Part shown: piece by piece, positions 7,020-15,032 of the stretch
How the letters are laid out: the number at the start of each line of letters is the position of its first letter
Position numbering within the stretch: position 1 is the stretch's first letter
DNA from: Pseudomonadota bacterium
GTDB lineage: Bacteria; Desulfobacterota; Desulfobacteria; Desulfobacterales; ETH-SRB1
Reading direction: 5' to 3'
Length of the DNA stretch: 18,338 nt
Assembly: GCA_018897415.1 (NCBI GenBank)
Contig: JAHIKR010000331.1
Location: 1 to 18,338 of the forward strand
Made by a program: the position numbers and the translations under genes
Notes under the pieces: model-generated
The model's input: the letters and a program-made list of their open reading frames with translations, nothing else
Told to the model about the DNA's origin: nothing
Databases searched by the model: none

Positions 7020-10000
7020 TGAGTTTCAGAAATTAGAAAAAACATGTTTGCTTCTGGATATCCTTATAGACTGCGAAGAGTATGATGAATTTGATAACAT
7101 AGTATTTGAACAAATCTTCCAGAAATTTAAAAAATATTCCATTTTTATACAACAGATAGATAATCCGACCAAGGAAGAGGTGGCCAAAGGAATTGAAGCT
7201 ATAGTTACAAGGCCTTTCCATAGTAAATATTATGAATATTTTTCGATCATTATAACCTCCAAATACATTAGACGATTATTGGCTGAAAACAAAAAAGGCA
7301 TAAAAACAGAAAAAACAGAAAAGTTATTTGAAGAGCTTACAGAAACACTGATTAAAATAATAAGAAAAAGATCAGATGACGCAAATACAAATATTCTTCG
7401 CCTTATTTTTCTGAATGAAATCAGTGCATCCAGTGCAGGTAATCTTGCCAAAGGATATGCGGACATAGTTCTTGATGAATTAAGGGGATTAAATCAGAAG
7501 TGGCATCTAAAAAAAGGCAACGAAAAGAGTATCAAACATCCGTATGAATTGTACGCGTTATATAATATCGGTCTTGCCTTCCTTCATGATCGCACAATGG
7601 AAGGCACCTCAGAGATGGCGATAGAAACTTTCAGACAAATCCTAAAACCATTCAACAATGAAAATTCAGAAAATACTTTACGAACTAACTTCAGCAATGA
7701 ATACAAATCCTATAAAAACTTATTTGATATATTTTTTTGGCTTATTTATATTCCCACGCAGAATCTGACAGTGGAAGCTTTTTCTGATCAAAACTCAAGC
7801 CGTAATCGTGAGGAAACCATCGAGGAGGCCTTAGGCAAAATTAAAGATACGCCCGTAACATTGAAAAATGGTGACGAGCTTGATTTAAGAATAAAAAACT
7901 ATCATAAATCACAACTTACGATACAATTAAGCCTCGCAAAGATTGACAGTGGTTATTTCACAGCAGACCTCATGTATGGTGCCGGAGAATACGAGTGGCT
8001 TAATGCGTTTAAGGTTCATTCCGAAGACAGCATAGAGCCACTTGAAAAATTAAGCGAATTTATCCCTCCTCTAGACAAACACCCAAATATAAAGAATAAA
8101 CTGGATACAGCTAAGGCAATATTCTGGCTTGAAAATGCTATGGCTAGTCAGGAAATTCATAACAGGCAAGAATCATGCATTAAATCTTTTGATTTATGTA
8201 TAGATCATCTCAAAAATCAGCAATCTTCTGATTGGTCCGATTTTGCCATAATTCTTTTAGACAATGTCCTGTTTCTTCTTGAAAAACAAAACAGTGAATT
8301 TTCTGAGCAAATAATTTACAAAGACAAAACACGAAGCAAACCAAAGAACCGACCTAAAGAATTCCAAAAATACTATAAAAAAATACTAGATGACTTGGTG
8401 CGGCGAGGATGGATCCAAAGAAAGAAAGAGTTGACTGAAAAATTCTTAAAATGTCAGGACAAGCTTTTAGGACATTATGAAAAAAAACCCCAAATGGCTA
8501 AATACTTGGGTTACCAAATCAAACTCGTGAAGAGTATTAAAGGTGATATCGACAATAAGAATTTTCAAAAGAAATGGTCTGAGCAGGGGAAAATCAAATT
8601 AATAAAACAACTAAGATATTATGTAGACTTATGTAATAAAAATGATTTGAAGAAAAAGTTCGAAAAAGAAATCAAGGAAACGCGTGAAAACATTTTCCCT
8701 GAAGAAGACAAGCTTGATGATCTAAGGGATTTCATTAAAAGAAGGTTGAATTGCGATTTTTACCATAAGAAATTGCGATTCAATACAGAAGCATTTAATG
8801 ATCATTTAATCTATAAGTCTTGCAGGCCATCTTTACAGAATTGTTATGGGTTAACTGTCCTTAGGCGATGGCAATCATTTACACCGGCGCTTTCCAGTGG
8901 TTCCGAAGTTGGAGAAAAAGGCGGGGGTTATTTTGTTTACAAAACGAACGATAAAGGTGAGATTGAGGAAGGTATAGTCGTTGATCCAGGATTTAATTTT
9001 TTAGAAAACTTTTTTGATGAAGGTTTCAGCATAAGGGATATTAACGCAATATTATTGACTCATAGCCACCGTGATCATTCCAGCGACTTAATGTCAATTA
9101 TAACCTTAGTCCACGAAATGAATAAACGAGGAAAGAGAGTATTCAAAAAACAGTGGAAAAATACAAAACTCGTACTGTTTATGACGGAGGGGTGTTATTA
9201 CAAATACGAGAAACAGATAGGCCATGAAAGTATTAAGTCATTTCGAGATATAATCAAGGTGAAATGTGGAAAGGAATACGGGGAAAAGGATTTTCTTGAA
9301 GAGTTTAGGTTGAAAGTCGTAAAGGCCCTTCATGATGATTTAACAGATCACGATTCTGTCGGCTACATTATAAAAAATAAAAAGTTTAAGCCTTTAATAG
9401 GCTTTACCGGTGATACTCAGTGGTACCCAAATATTGAGGAAGAATACAAAATTGATAATCGCGGATGCCCTGTACTTTGCATGAACATTGGCGGAGTTGT
9501 CGATATTTTCAAGGAGGGCGGGATTATGCTCTCTGATCTAGCCACGTGTAACAGCAAAAATGATCATCGAAATTTTATGGAAAAAATTCTGATTACAGAA
9601 AACCATCTCTATTTGCCCGGTCTCTATTGGTTGGCAAAAGATATTGTAATGCAAAGTAAAAGAGAAAATAAGCTCTTCATTGTATCGGAACTGTGCGAAG
9701 AGATGAAAGGCGGCTTACGAATTGATTTGGCAGAAAAGCTGGAGGAAACATTAAGGGAAGACTTGGCGAAGAAATTAACGGAAGAATCAAATGAACCCGA
9801 TTTGCCGGAGAATAAAAAGGCGGAGGATTATGTATCTGTTTTGCCTGAGGATATAGGATTAACCGTTATTTTGGATAATGATAAAGAGGATGAAGCACCG
9901 ATTAAAGTAGTATGCAAAGTATGTAATTCGGGATGGGAACCGAAGGATATAAAAGCGGTAGAAACAGACAAAGATAGTGCAATAGTCTATCTTTGCAAAG

Positions 10001-10095
10001 AACATTACAACCAATTAAAGGTGGAAAGCATTTTACCCAAAATCAATGAACTGGAATTAGATATAAATGAGTTACGAAAACCTCTTATCAAATAA
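6997..10095 (+). CDS. Large metallo-beta-lactamase-fold protein with helical N-terminus
   Basis: Starting at ATG 6997, this is a 1032-aa protein. Residues 1 to about 600 are charged, mostly helical and without a family I recognise; the pattern would fit a TPR-like or other alpha-solenoid. A metallo-beta-lactamase fold follows: an IVVDPGFN strand, then HSHRDH at about 689-694 (the HxHxDH metal site), a downstream LHDDLTDHDS histidine region, IGFTGDTQW (bridging aspartate) and ENHLYLPG (candidate last histidine). The C-terminus has C973-x2-C976 and C1000-x2-H1003, a possible zinc-binding treble clef. Metallo-beta-lactamase enzymes hydrolyse nucleic acids, cyclic nucleotides, lactones or peptides; the substrate here is unknown. 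It overlaps the methylase gene upstream and the cyclase-like gene downstream. Base composition is low in G+C (13 of 60 at 7081-7140), unlike the flanking defence genes. ATG 6988 is an alternative start. Confidence 0.8.
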   Translation: MKPDLSNDEFQKLEKTCLLLDILIDCEEYDEFDNIVFEQIFQKFKKYSIFIQQIDNPTKEEVAKGIEAIVTRPFHSKYYEYFSIIITSKYIRRLLAENKKGIKTEKTEKLFEELTETLIKIIRKRSDDANTNILRLIFLNEISASSAGNLAKGYADIVLDELRGLNQKWHLKKGNEKSIKHPYELYALYNIGLAFLHDRTMEGTSEMAIETFRQILKPFNNENSENTLRTNFSNEYKSYKNLFDIFFWLIYIPTQNLTVEAFSDQNSSRNREETIEEALGKIKDTPVTLKNGDELDLRIKNYHKSQLTIQLSLAKIDSGYFTADLMYGAGEYEWLNAFKVHSEDSIEPLEKLSEFIPPLDKHPNIKNKLDTAKAIFWLENAMASQEIHNRQESCIKSFDLCIDHLKNQQSSDWSDFAIILLDNVLFLLEKQNSEFSEQIIYKDKTRSKPKNRPKEFQKYYKKILDDLVRRGWIQRKKELTEKFLKCQDKLLGHYEKKPQMAKYLGYQIKLVKSIKGDIDNKNFQKKWSEQGKIKLIKQLRYYVDLCNKNDLKKKFEKEIKETRENIFPEEDKLDDLRDFIKRRLNCDFYHKKLRFNTEAFNDHLIYKSCRPSLQNCYGLTVLRRWQSFTPALSSGSEVGEKGGGYFVYKTNDKGEIEEGIVVDPGFNFLENFFDEGFSIRDINAILLTHSHRDHSSDLMSIITLVHEMNKRGKRVFKKQWKNTKLVLFMTEGCYYKYEKQIGHESIKSFRDIIKVKCGKEYGEKDFLEEFRLKVVKALHDDLTDHDSVGYIIKNKKFKPLIGFTGDTQWYPNIEEEYKIDNRGCPVLCMNIGGVVDIFKEGGIMLSDLATCNSKNDHRNFMEKILITENHLYLPGLYWLAKDIVMQSKRENKLFIVSELCEEMKGGLRIDLAEKLEETLREDLAKKLTEESNEPDLPENKKAEDYVSVLPEDIGLTVILDNDKEDEAPIKVVCKVCNSGWEPKDIKAVETDKDSAIVYLCKEHYNQLKVESILPKINELELDINELRKPLIK

Positions 10096-10894
10096 GACGG
10101 TCCCTTCCCTGACTAAGCAGTTAGAAAGCGGCTTAGATAAAAACCTTGACGCGCTCAGAATTGCACGTATAGGAACCTGCTTGCTGCTGACTGGGGGCCA
10201 TCGGAATAATCCTGTTATTGCAAAATCTGCTAACAGCATTCTTGGAGTTCAGCAAAAGGATGGTGGTTGGATCGATGCTGAAGAAACAATATGGTGCCTG
10301 GCCTTCCTGAAATGCCTCGGATGTCGCCAGCAGGAGGACTACAAAAAAGGCCTGCGATGGTTACATAGTCAGAGGTATTCGGATGGAGGCTGGGGAAAAA
10401 CAAACCGTGACATTTCCCGAATCCCTGTTACAGGTCTCCTTCTATATTTGCTTCCTGAACTTTCCGACCAAAAGGCGATAAACTGGTTGAAGAAAGAATG
10501 GAGAAAGGACTTTCAGAGTAATACCAAACTCACTTACAAGGGGGCCTTTTTCTTGTTAGGATTGTCCGCGTCAAGGGTAGCCATTGATGAATGCCCGTTG
10601 ATTGAGGAAACTTACTCTTTCCTGCATGCTGAACAAAATGATGACGGCGGGTTTGGGCCTTGGAAGGACCATCCCATTGGAAGTGATCCCTGGTCAACCG
10701 GCATTGTACTGCTTGGTCTGCTTTCTTATCGCGAACTTGTAAAAAAGGCGGTAATAGAAAAAACGGTCAACTGGCTGGCTGAGAATCAGTTGTCCAATGG
10801 TCTTTGGCCATATCACTATATTGAAGAAGGCTCAGCCTATGCCTACTGGGGGCTGGTGGAGGCTTTAAAATATTTATCGAAAGAGTCAGACTGA
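10067..10894 (+). CDS. Squalene-cyclase/prenyltransferase-like alpha/alpha-barrel protein
   Basis: This 275-aa protein has four QW-type repeats of the terpenoid cyclase/protein prenyltransferase fold: QxxDGGW near residue 62, SDGGWG at 105, QNDDGGFG at 190 and QLSNGLW at 241, each followed by a hydrophobic helix pair. Class II terpene cyclases use a DxDD acid motif, which I do not see, and the protein is less than half the length of squalene-hopene cyclase. It may be a prenyl- or peptide-binding scaffold or a divergent cyclase. It overlaps the end of the metallohydrolase gene by 29 bases, and its TGA shares a base with the next ATG (TGATG). A role in tailoring or binding the cassette peptide, or attaching a lipid, is possible but unsupported beyond context. 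Confidence 0.7.
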   Translation: MSYENLLSNKTVPSLTKQLESGLDKNLDALRIARIGTCLLLTGGHRNNPVIAKSANSILGVQQKDGGWIDAEETIWCLAFLKCLGCRQQEDYKKGLRWLHSQRYSDGGWGKTNRDISRIPVTGLLLYLLPELSDQKAINWLKKEWRKDFQSNTKLTYKGAFFLLGLSASRVAIDECPLIEETYSFLHAEQNDDGGFGPWKDHPIGSDPWSTGIVLLGLLSYRELVKKAVIEKTVNWLAENQLSNGLWPYHYIEEGSAYAYWGLVEALKYLSKESD

Positions 10895-12708
10895 TGTGCG
10901 GAATTTGTGGAATATATAACGAAAAGAACTTAAGCGCAGTAACCGACATGCTTGAATCTATCCGTCATCGGGGGCCGGACTTTTTTGCGACAATGTTGTT
11001 TGGAAACCATTCTCTGGGAGAATGCTGGTTAAATATTGTAAGCAATAAGGATGACATCCTCCCTTTGGTAGATGGTGAAAATAAGATTGCTTTGTTATTT
11101 AACGGAGAAATTTATAACTACCAAGAGATCAAAAGGGATCTAACAAAAGATGGATATATCTTCAGTTCCAATACCGATTCGGAAATCATTATCCCTCTTT
11201 ACAAAAAATACAAAAACGATTTTGCAAAACATCTGAAAGGGATGTTTGCAATTGCAATAATAGATCAAGATCAGATTTTGCTCGCCAGGGATAAATTTGG
11301 GATCAAGCCGCTTTACTATCATCAAGTAAAAAATAAGCTTATCTTTGGCTCAGAAATCAAGTCATTATTGCAGTATCCTGGGGTACCAGCGGAACTGGAT
11401 CGGGAATCATTAGAAGAATCAATGGTCTTTGGCTATATTTTTTCTGAGAAGCGAACACTCTTAAAAGAAATTTATCAGGTTCCTCCGGGCTCTTTGATAG
11501 CGTTTGATGGAAACAGCATTTCAAAGCAAAGATATTATCAGATGCCGGCTTCCTTTTATCTGAATAATGGAAATATCGACTATGAAGAATCGGTTAGCCA
11601 ACTAACAACCACTTTGCTCAAGACTTTTGAACTGCTTCATAAGCATGGGAATTCTGAAAAGGGCATCTATTTATCGGGCGGGGTAGATTCTACTTTAATG
11701 GCTGTTTTATCCAGAGAGATTTTGGAAGGTCCTGTCCATACCTATACCCTTTATGACTCGGAGGATGCCCAGGATTTCAATTATGCCAGAAAAGTCGCTA
11801 AAGCTATCGGCTCTGATCACCACGAACTTTTCGTTACTCCCTCTGATTACCTGAATGAATTGCCAAGTTTCATATACCACTATGAAAATCTCATTGCCGG
11901 CGGAGTATTCGATATTCAGGGCGGCACAGCATTTCAGATTCTTTCAAAGTATATTTCAAGACACCATAAAGTGGCTTTTACTGGGGAAGGGGCTGATGAA
12001 TTGTTTGGTGGATATTACTGGATTTACACCCATCCCCTGGGGTTTTCCGACCGAATCAGGGAAAGGGCATCTTTGCTTCCAACCCAATCTAAAGCAAGGG
12101 AACTTGTTGAGAACATCTTCCCCTACCCTGAAGATGAAAGAGTTTACCGAAAGAATTTATTTGACATCCTGATGAAATCCGGCCTGTCGAACTATCATCT
12201 CTGGAGTGTGGACAGGTCCTGTTCCTCTTTTGGATTTGAAACAAGACCTCCCTATCTTTATGATGATATAGCTGAATTCGCCCTGTCTCTTCCTATTGAT
12301 TTTAAAGTGCCCAATAAATCAATGACTAAAATGATTCTAAAAGACGCGGCTTTACCTTATCTTAAAAAATATAACTTGGCCGATATTGTAAACCGGAAAA
12401 AATATGGGATGCCGGCCGCTTTGGAGCATATAACGCCTCAAATCAGAAGTATATTACACAGCTTCATCCCAGACGAGATAATTAACCGACATCCCTTTAA
12501 ACAATATTTTAAAACTGCTTTAGATGTTATGATGTTTGATCTTTTTTATTATTTTATTATTCATAAACGGGGTAAATTCGAATCCGATTTTTCATTATAT
12601 GAATTTTATAAAGGTCGCATAAATGAAGGTATGTATAATCAGCAAATATCCTCCCATCCAGGGGGGAATTTCTGCCAAAACCTACTGGTTGGCACAGGGT
12701 CTTGCTGA
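10894..12708 (+). CDS. Asparagine synthetase (glutamine-hydrolysing) family protein
   Basis: This 604-aa protein has both domains of AsnB. The N-terminal glutaminase starts MCGICGIYN, giving the Cys2 nucleophile, with RHRGPD, LFNGEIYNY and ARDKFGIKPLYY following. The synthetase domain has the ATP-pyrophosphatase loop SGGVDS (residues 261-266) and GEGADELFGGY. Free asparagine synthesis is one possibility. AsnB homologues also form amide bonds in natural-product clusters, and are called lasso cyclases when paired with PqqD-like proteins. The frame runs 86 bases into the following gene, ending in about 28 residues (after FYKGRI) that look like out-of-frame translation. A TAA at 12620-12622, immediately before the next ATG but one frame away, would be the natural stop after a one-base indel. 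So the true C-terminus is uncertain. Upstream coupling is TGATG. Confidence 0.88.
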   Translation: MCGICGIYNEKNLSAVTDMLESIRHRGPDFFATMLFGNHSLGECWLNIVSNKDDILPLVDGENKIALLFNGEIYNYQEIKRDLTKDGYIFSSNTDSEIIIPLYKKYKNDFAKHLKGMFAIAIIDQDQILLARDKFGIKPLYYHQVKNKLIFGSEIKSLLQYPGVPAELDRESLEESMVFGYIFSEKRTLLKEIYQVPPGSLIAFDGNSISKQRYYQMPASFYLNNGNIDYEESVSQLTTTLLKTFELLHKHGNSEKGIYLSGGVDSTLMAVLSREILEGPVHTYTLYDSEDAQDFNYARKVAKAIGSDHHELFVTPSDYLNELPSFIYHYENLIAGGVFDIQGGTAFQILSKYISRHHKVAFTGEGADELFGGYYWIYTHPLGFSDRIRERASLLPTQSKARELVENIFPYPEDERVYRKNLFDILMKSGLSNYHLWSVDRSCSSFGFETRPPYLYDDIAEFALSLPIDFKVPNKSMTKMILKDAALPYLKKYNLADIVNRKKYGMPAALEHITPQIRSILHSFIPDEIINRHPFKQYFKTALDVMMFDLFYYFIIHKRGKFESDFSLYEFYKGRINEGMYNQQISSHPGGNFCQNLLVGTGSC

Positions 12709-13738
12709 AAAAGGTATTGAAACCCATGTAATTACCAATGGAAACTGCGTTGAAAAAGAATATTTCATTGATGATTCCCCTCCAGAGATACCTTCAAACC
12801 TGATTATTCATTTTGTCGATCCCGATATCCCCTGGCATATTCCCTATTCAGAGCTTTACATATCAAGGTTGTTGGATAAGACCTTAGAAGTAATCAATGA
12901 ATACCATATTGATCTTATTGATACCCACTATTTAATCCCCTATGGGATTGTTGGTTATTTAGCATCAAAGATCAAGGGGATTCCCTATATAGTGAGACAT
13001 GGGGGCAGTGATATAAAAAAATTCGTAAAGGATGGGGTCTTCAGGCATCTTTTAAGAAATGTCATCCAAGATGCAACAGCAATAATTACTGATGAAAAAA
13101 ATAGAGGGCTTTTTGAAAATATAAACTCAAATGTTTTGGTGCTTCCAAGATACATCCCTGACGAAAGGTTCTTTAAGCCTTACTTCATTTCGCGTGAGAT
13201 ACCCACTTTTGCCTATATTGGAAAAATCAACTATTATTGGAAATATAAGAGCTTAGATAAAATAGTTAGTATTTTTTCTGGAATCAAAGAAGAACATAAA
13301 TTGCTTTTTGTGGGTCAAGGTAAAGGCTTCAAGGACTTTTCAAGATTTGTTGAGAGCAGCGGATTAAAAAGTTATGAATTTAGAAAATTTGTCCATCCGG
13401 CAAGCATGCCGAATTTATTAAACAATATTGATTATCTCCTCTATTTTGTTCAAGATAATCCAATAAGAGATTATTCCAATATCGTGGGTGAAGCTCTTTG
13501 TTCGGGTGTGGCATTAATAACAGACAAGGCAATGGACATAGGGGAACATAAGAGATACATAGAAATTGTGTCAAGCGATCAGATTATTACTTTAACATTA
13601 GATGATATTGAAACAGCGCAGAAAGAAATTCACGGTCTCATAAAAGATCGGAAGGGCACATCTCAGTATAACAGCAAAGCAAAATACGATTTTAATAGTT
13701 ATATCAATGCAAACTTAGAAAAATTTAATGAGATTTAA
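12623..13738 (+). CDS. GT4-family glycosyltransferase
   Basis: This 371-aa protein begins MKVCIISKYPPIQGGIS, the N-terminal strand and glycine loop of GT-B fold, family 4 transferases. It continues with an ITNG strand, DLIDTHYLIPYGIVGYLASK, and GIPYIVRHGGSD, which is the typical 'P.V...HG.D' acceptor region. The nucleotide-sugar donor half has TFAYIGKINYYWKYKSLDKI and LLFVGQGKG, then NIVGEALCSGVALI with Glu290 in the place of the conserved E of the 'E-x7-E' motif (second Glu not clear). It transfers a sugar from an activated donor; the acceptor is unknown. Within this cassette the acceptor could be the peptide, a lipid or an envelope component. The start is firm because a frame-matched TAA lies directly before the ATG. 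The upstream gene overlaps it by 86 bases. Confidence 0.85.
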   Translation: MKVCIISKYPPIQGGISAKTYWLAQGLAEKGIETHVITNGNCVEKEYFIDDSPPEIPSNLIIHFVDPDIPWHIPYSELYISRLLDKTLEVINEYHIDLIDTHYLIPYGIVGYLASKIKGIPYIVRHGGSDIKKFVKDGVFRHLLRNVIQDATAIITDEKNRGLFENINSNVLVLPRYIPDERFFKPYFISREIPTFAYIGKINYYWKYKSLDKIVSIFSGIKEEHKLLFVGQGKGFKDFSRFVESSGLKSYEFRKFVHPASMPNLLNNIDYLLYFVQDNPIRDYSNIVGEALCSGVALITDKAMDIGEHKRYIEIVSSDQIITLTLDDIETAQKEIHGLIKDRKGTSQYNSKAKYDFNSYINANLEKFNEI

Positions 13739-13753
13739 CCAATAGTTCTGGCT

Positions 13754-14245
13754 ATGAAAGTCCTGATCACAGGGATCGGAAATATCGGAAAGAGTACCTT
13801 AAGGGAAAAAATAGCAAGGCATTTTTCAGAGAAAATAATCCAGATTGACATGGATTATTATGGGCATGGAGATATACCGGAATCAAACAATAACGTTGTA
13901 TTGGTCGAGGATGTCCACGGGCTGGAAAGAAAGCCTGAACAATATGATAAAATCATATATCTTATGCCTCCCCCGAACCACATTAGTTTATGGGTTAGAA
14001 GAGCGTGGGCATGGTTTGCTGGAGGTGTTGTTGATCTTTCTGACCCAAAAGGGGTTAATAAAAAGTATGCGATAGTCAATATTCCAATTATTATAAAAAT
14101 AATTTTAGAAAATATTTTATTCCGTAAAAAGTGGGTTATTAGCGATTTGGAAATAATTAAGAATAAATTTCAAGATAAAGTGATAATAGCTCAAAACGTG
14201 ATGGAAGGCTTTGAAGAAGCCATCCGGTTTATTCAGAGGAGATAA
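13754..14245 (+). CDS. Small P-loop kinase-like protein
   Basis: This 163-aa protein has a Walker A loop G7-IGNIGKST15 at the N-terminus, close to the pattern of nucleotide and small-molecule kinases of the adenylate/thymidylate kinase group. An acidic IDMDYYGHGD segment follows near residues 33-42, and NNVVLVEDVHGL (about 46-57) resembles a Walker B strand with Asp. A hydrophobic stretch around VNIPIIIKIILENILF could pack internally or touch a membrane. It may phosphorylate a small molecule, nucleotide or the cassette product. It does not resemble HPr kinase in length. It starts 15 bases after the glycosyltransferase stop without a strong ribosome-binding site, and ends just before the MNT gene, whose ribosome-binding site it contains. 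Substrate unknown. Confidence 0.7.
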   Translation: MKVLITGIGNIGKSTLREKIARHFSEKIIQIDMDYYGHGDIPESNNNVVLVEDVHGLERKPEQYDKIIYLMPPPNHISLWVRRAWAWFAGGVVDLSDPKGVNKKYAIVNIPIIIKIILENILFRKKWVISDLEIIKNKFQDKVIIAQNVMEGFEEAIRFIQRR

Positions 14246-14249
14246 TGAA

Positions 14250-14594
14250 ATGAAAAGGCTTTCGGAATGGCCACATGGAACATCAGAAAAAAAGCTTTTA
14301 GAAAGATGCCGCAATATTGTGCTCGGCATAGAACCTGATGCGGAAGTCTTCCTATATGGATCGCGTGCGAGAGGAGAGGCGGTGCCGGATTCTGATTACG
14401 ATATCTTTATTTTGGTAGATCGAGCGCTCACACGAGAGCTGGAAGACAAAATCAGTTTTGCTCTTTATGATCTGGAGTATGAATCTGATGTAATTCTAAG
14501 TGTTCATATTTACGAAAAGAGTTTCTTTCAAAGCCCATTGGGACAGGTTATGCCTCTTTTCAATAATGTGAGAACGGAGGGGATTCGAATATGA
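14250..14594 (+). CDS. MNT-family minimal nucleotidyltransferase (antitoxin type)
   Basis: This 114-aa protein has the polymerase-beta-type signature G37-S38-RARGEAVPDS-D49-Y-D51 after the VFLYGS strand, with D80 in SDVILSVHI as the likely third acid. Minimal nucleotidyltransferases paired with HEPN proteins work as antitoxins that AMPylate the HEPN toxin. I chose ATG 14250 because AGAGGAG (14235-14241) lies eight bases before it. An in-frame ATG at 14211 would lie deep inside the preceding gene and has no such site. Its stop overlaps the HEPN ATG as ATGA, the usual tight coupling of the pair. The pair sits between the peptide cassette and the PLD-helicase gene. Confidence 0.85.
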   Translation: MKRLSEWPHGTSEKKLLERCRNIVLGIEPDAEVFLYGSRARGEAVPDSDYDIFILVDRALTRELEDKISFALYDLEYESDVILSVHIYEKSFFQSPLGQVMPLFNNVRTEGIRI

Positions 14595-14995
14595 ACGATG
14601 CTGAGATAACCCTGATTCGATACCGTATGGATCGGGCAAAAGAGGCATTATCTGCCGCAGGATTGATGTATGAGAAAGGCCACTATAATGATGCGGTGAA
14701 CAGGCTTTACTATTCTTGCTTTTATGCGGTAATAGCGCTTTTGGCAACCGAAGGGATACATCCGAGCAAACATACTGCGGCACGGGCTTTTCTGAATAAG
14801 AATTGGATAAAAACCGGCAAGCTTTCTAAAGAAACTGGGCGGCTATACAACACCCTTTTTGATAGACGTGAAAAGGGGGACTATGGAGATTACTTTCGAT
14901 TTAATGGAGAGGATGTGGAGGATTGGCTGAAAAGCGTTGACAAAGCAATTAAAGAAATATTTCAGACAATTGATAAACAACTGTCCGATTATTAA
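14591..14995 (+). CDS. HEPN-domain protein, UPF0332 type (toxin partner)
   Basis: This 134-aa, all-helical protein has the pattern of the HEPN/UPF0332 family: KEALSAAGLMYEKGHYNDAVNRLYYSCFYAV in the first helices, HPSKHTAARAFL in the middle, then LFDRREKGDYGDY. HEPN RNases usually carry R-x4-6-H. Here the equivalent position reads R93-x3-D97-Y98, with no histidine, as is common in the UPF0332 branch. It may therefore be a weaker or non-nucleolytic HEPN, or act by binding. It is coupled to the MNT gene by an ATGA overlap. As part of a defence operon it could be a growth-arrest toxin released when the restriction functions are disturbed. That role is inference. Confidence 0.85.
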   Translation: MNDAEITLIRYRMDRAKEALSAAGLMYEKGHYNDAVNRLYYSCFYAVIALLATEGIHPSKHTAARAFLNKNWIKTGKLSKETGRLYNTLFDRREKGDYGDYFRFNGEDVEDWLKSVDKAIKEIFQTIDKQLSDY

Positions 14996-15032
14996 ACAAT
15001 AAGGACTATCAATTTTAATAAAGGTCTCGAAT

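Noticed and set aside
14211..14249. Upstream in-frame start for the MNT gene
   Set aside because: It lies inside the kinase-like gene without a ribosome-binding site, while ATG 14250 has AGAGGAG at good spacing.
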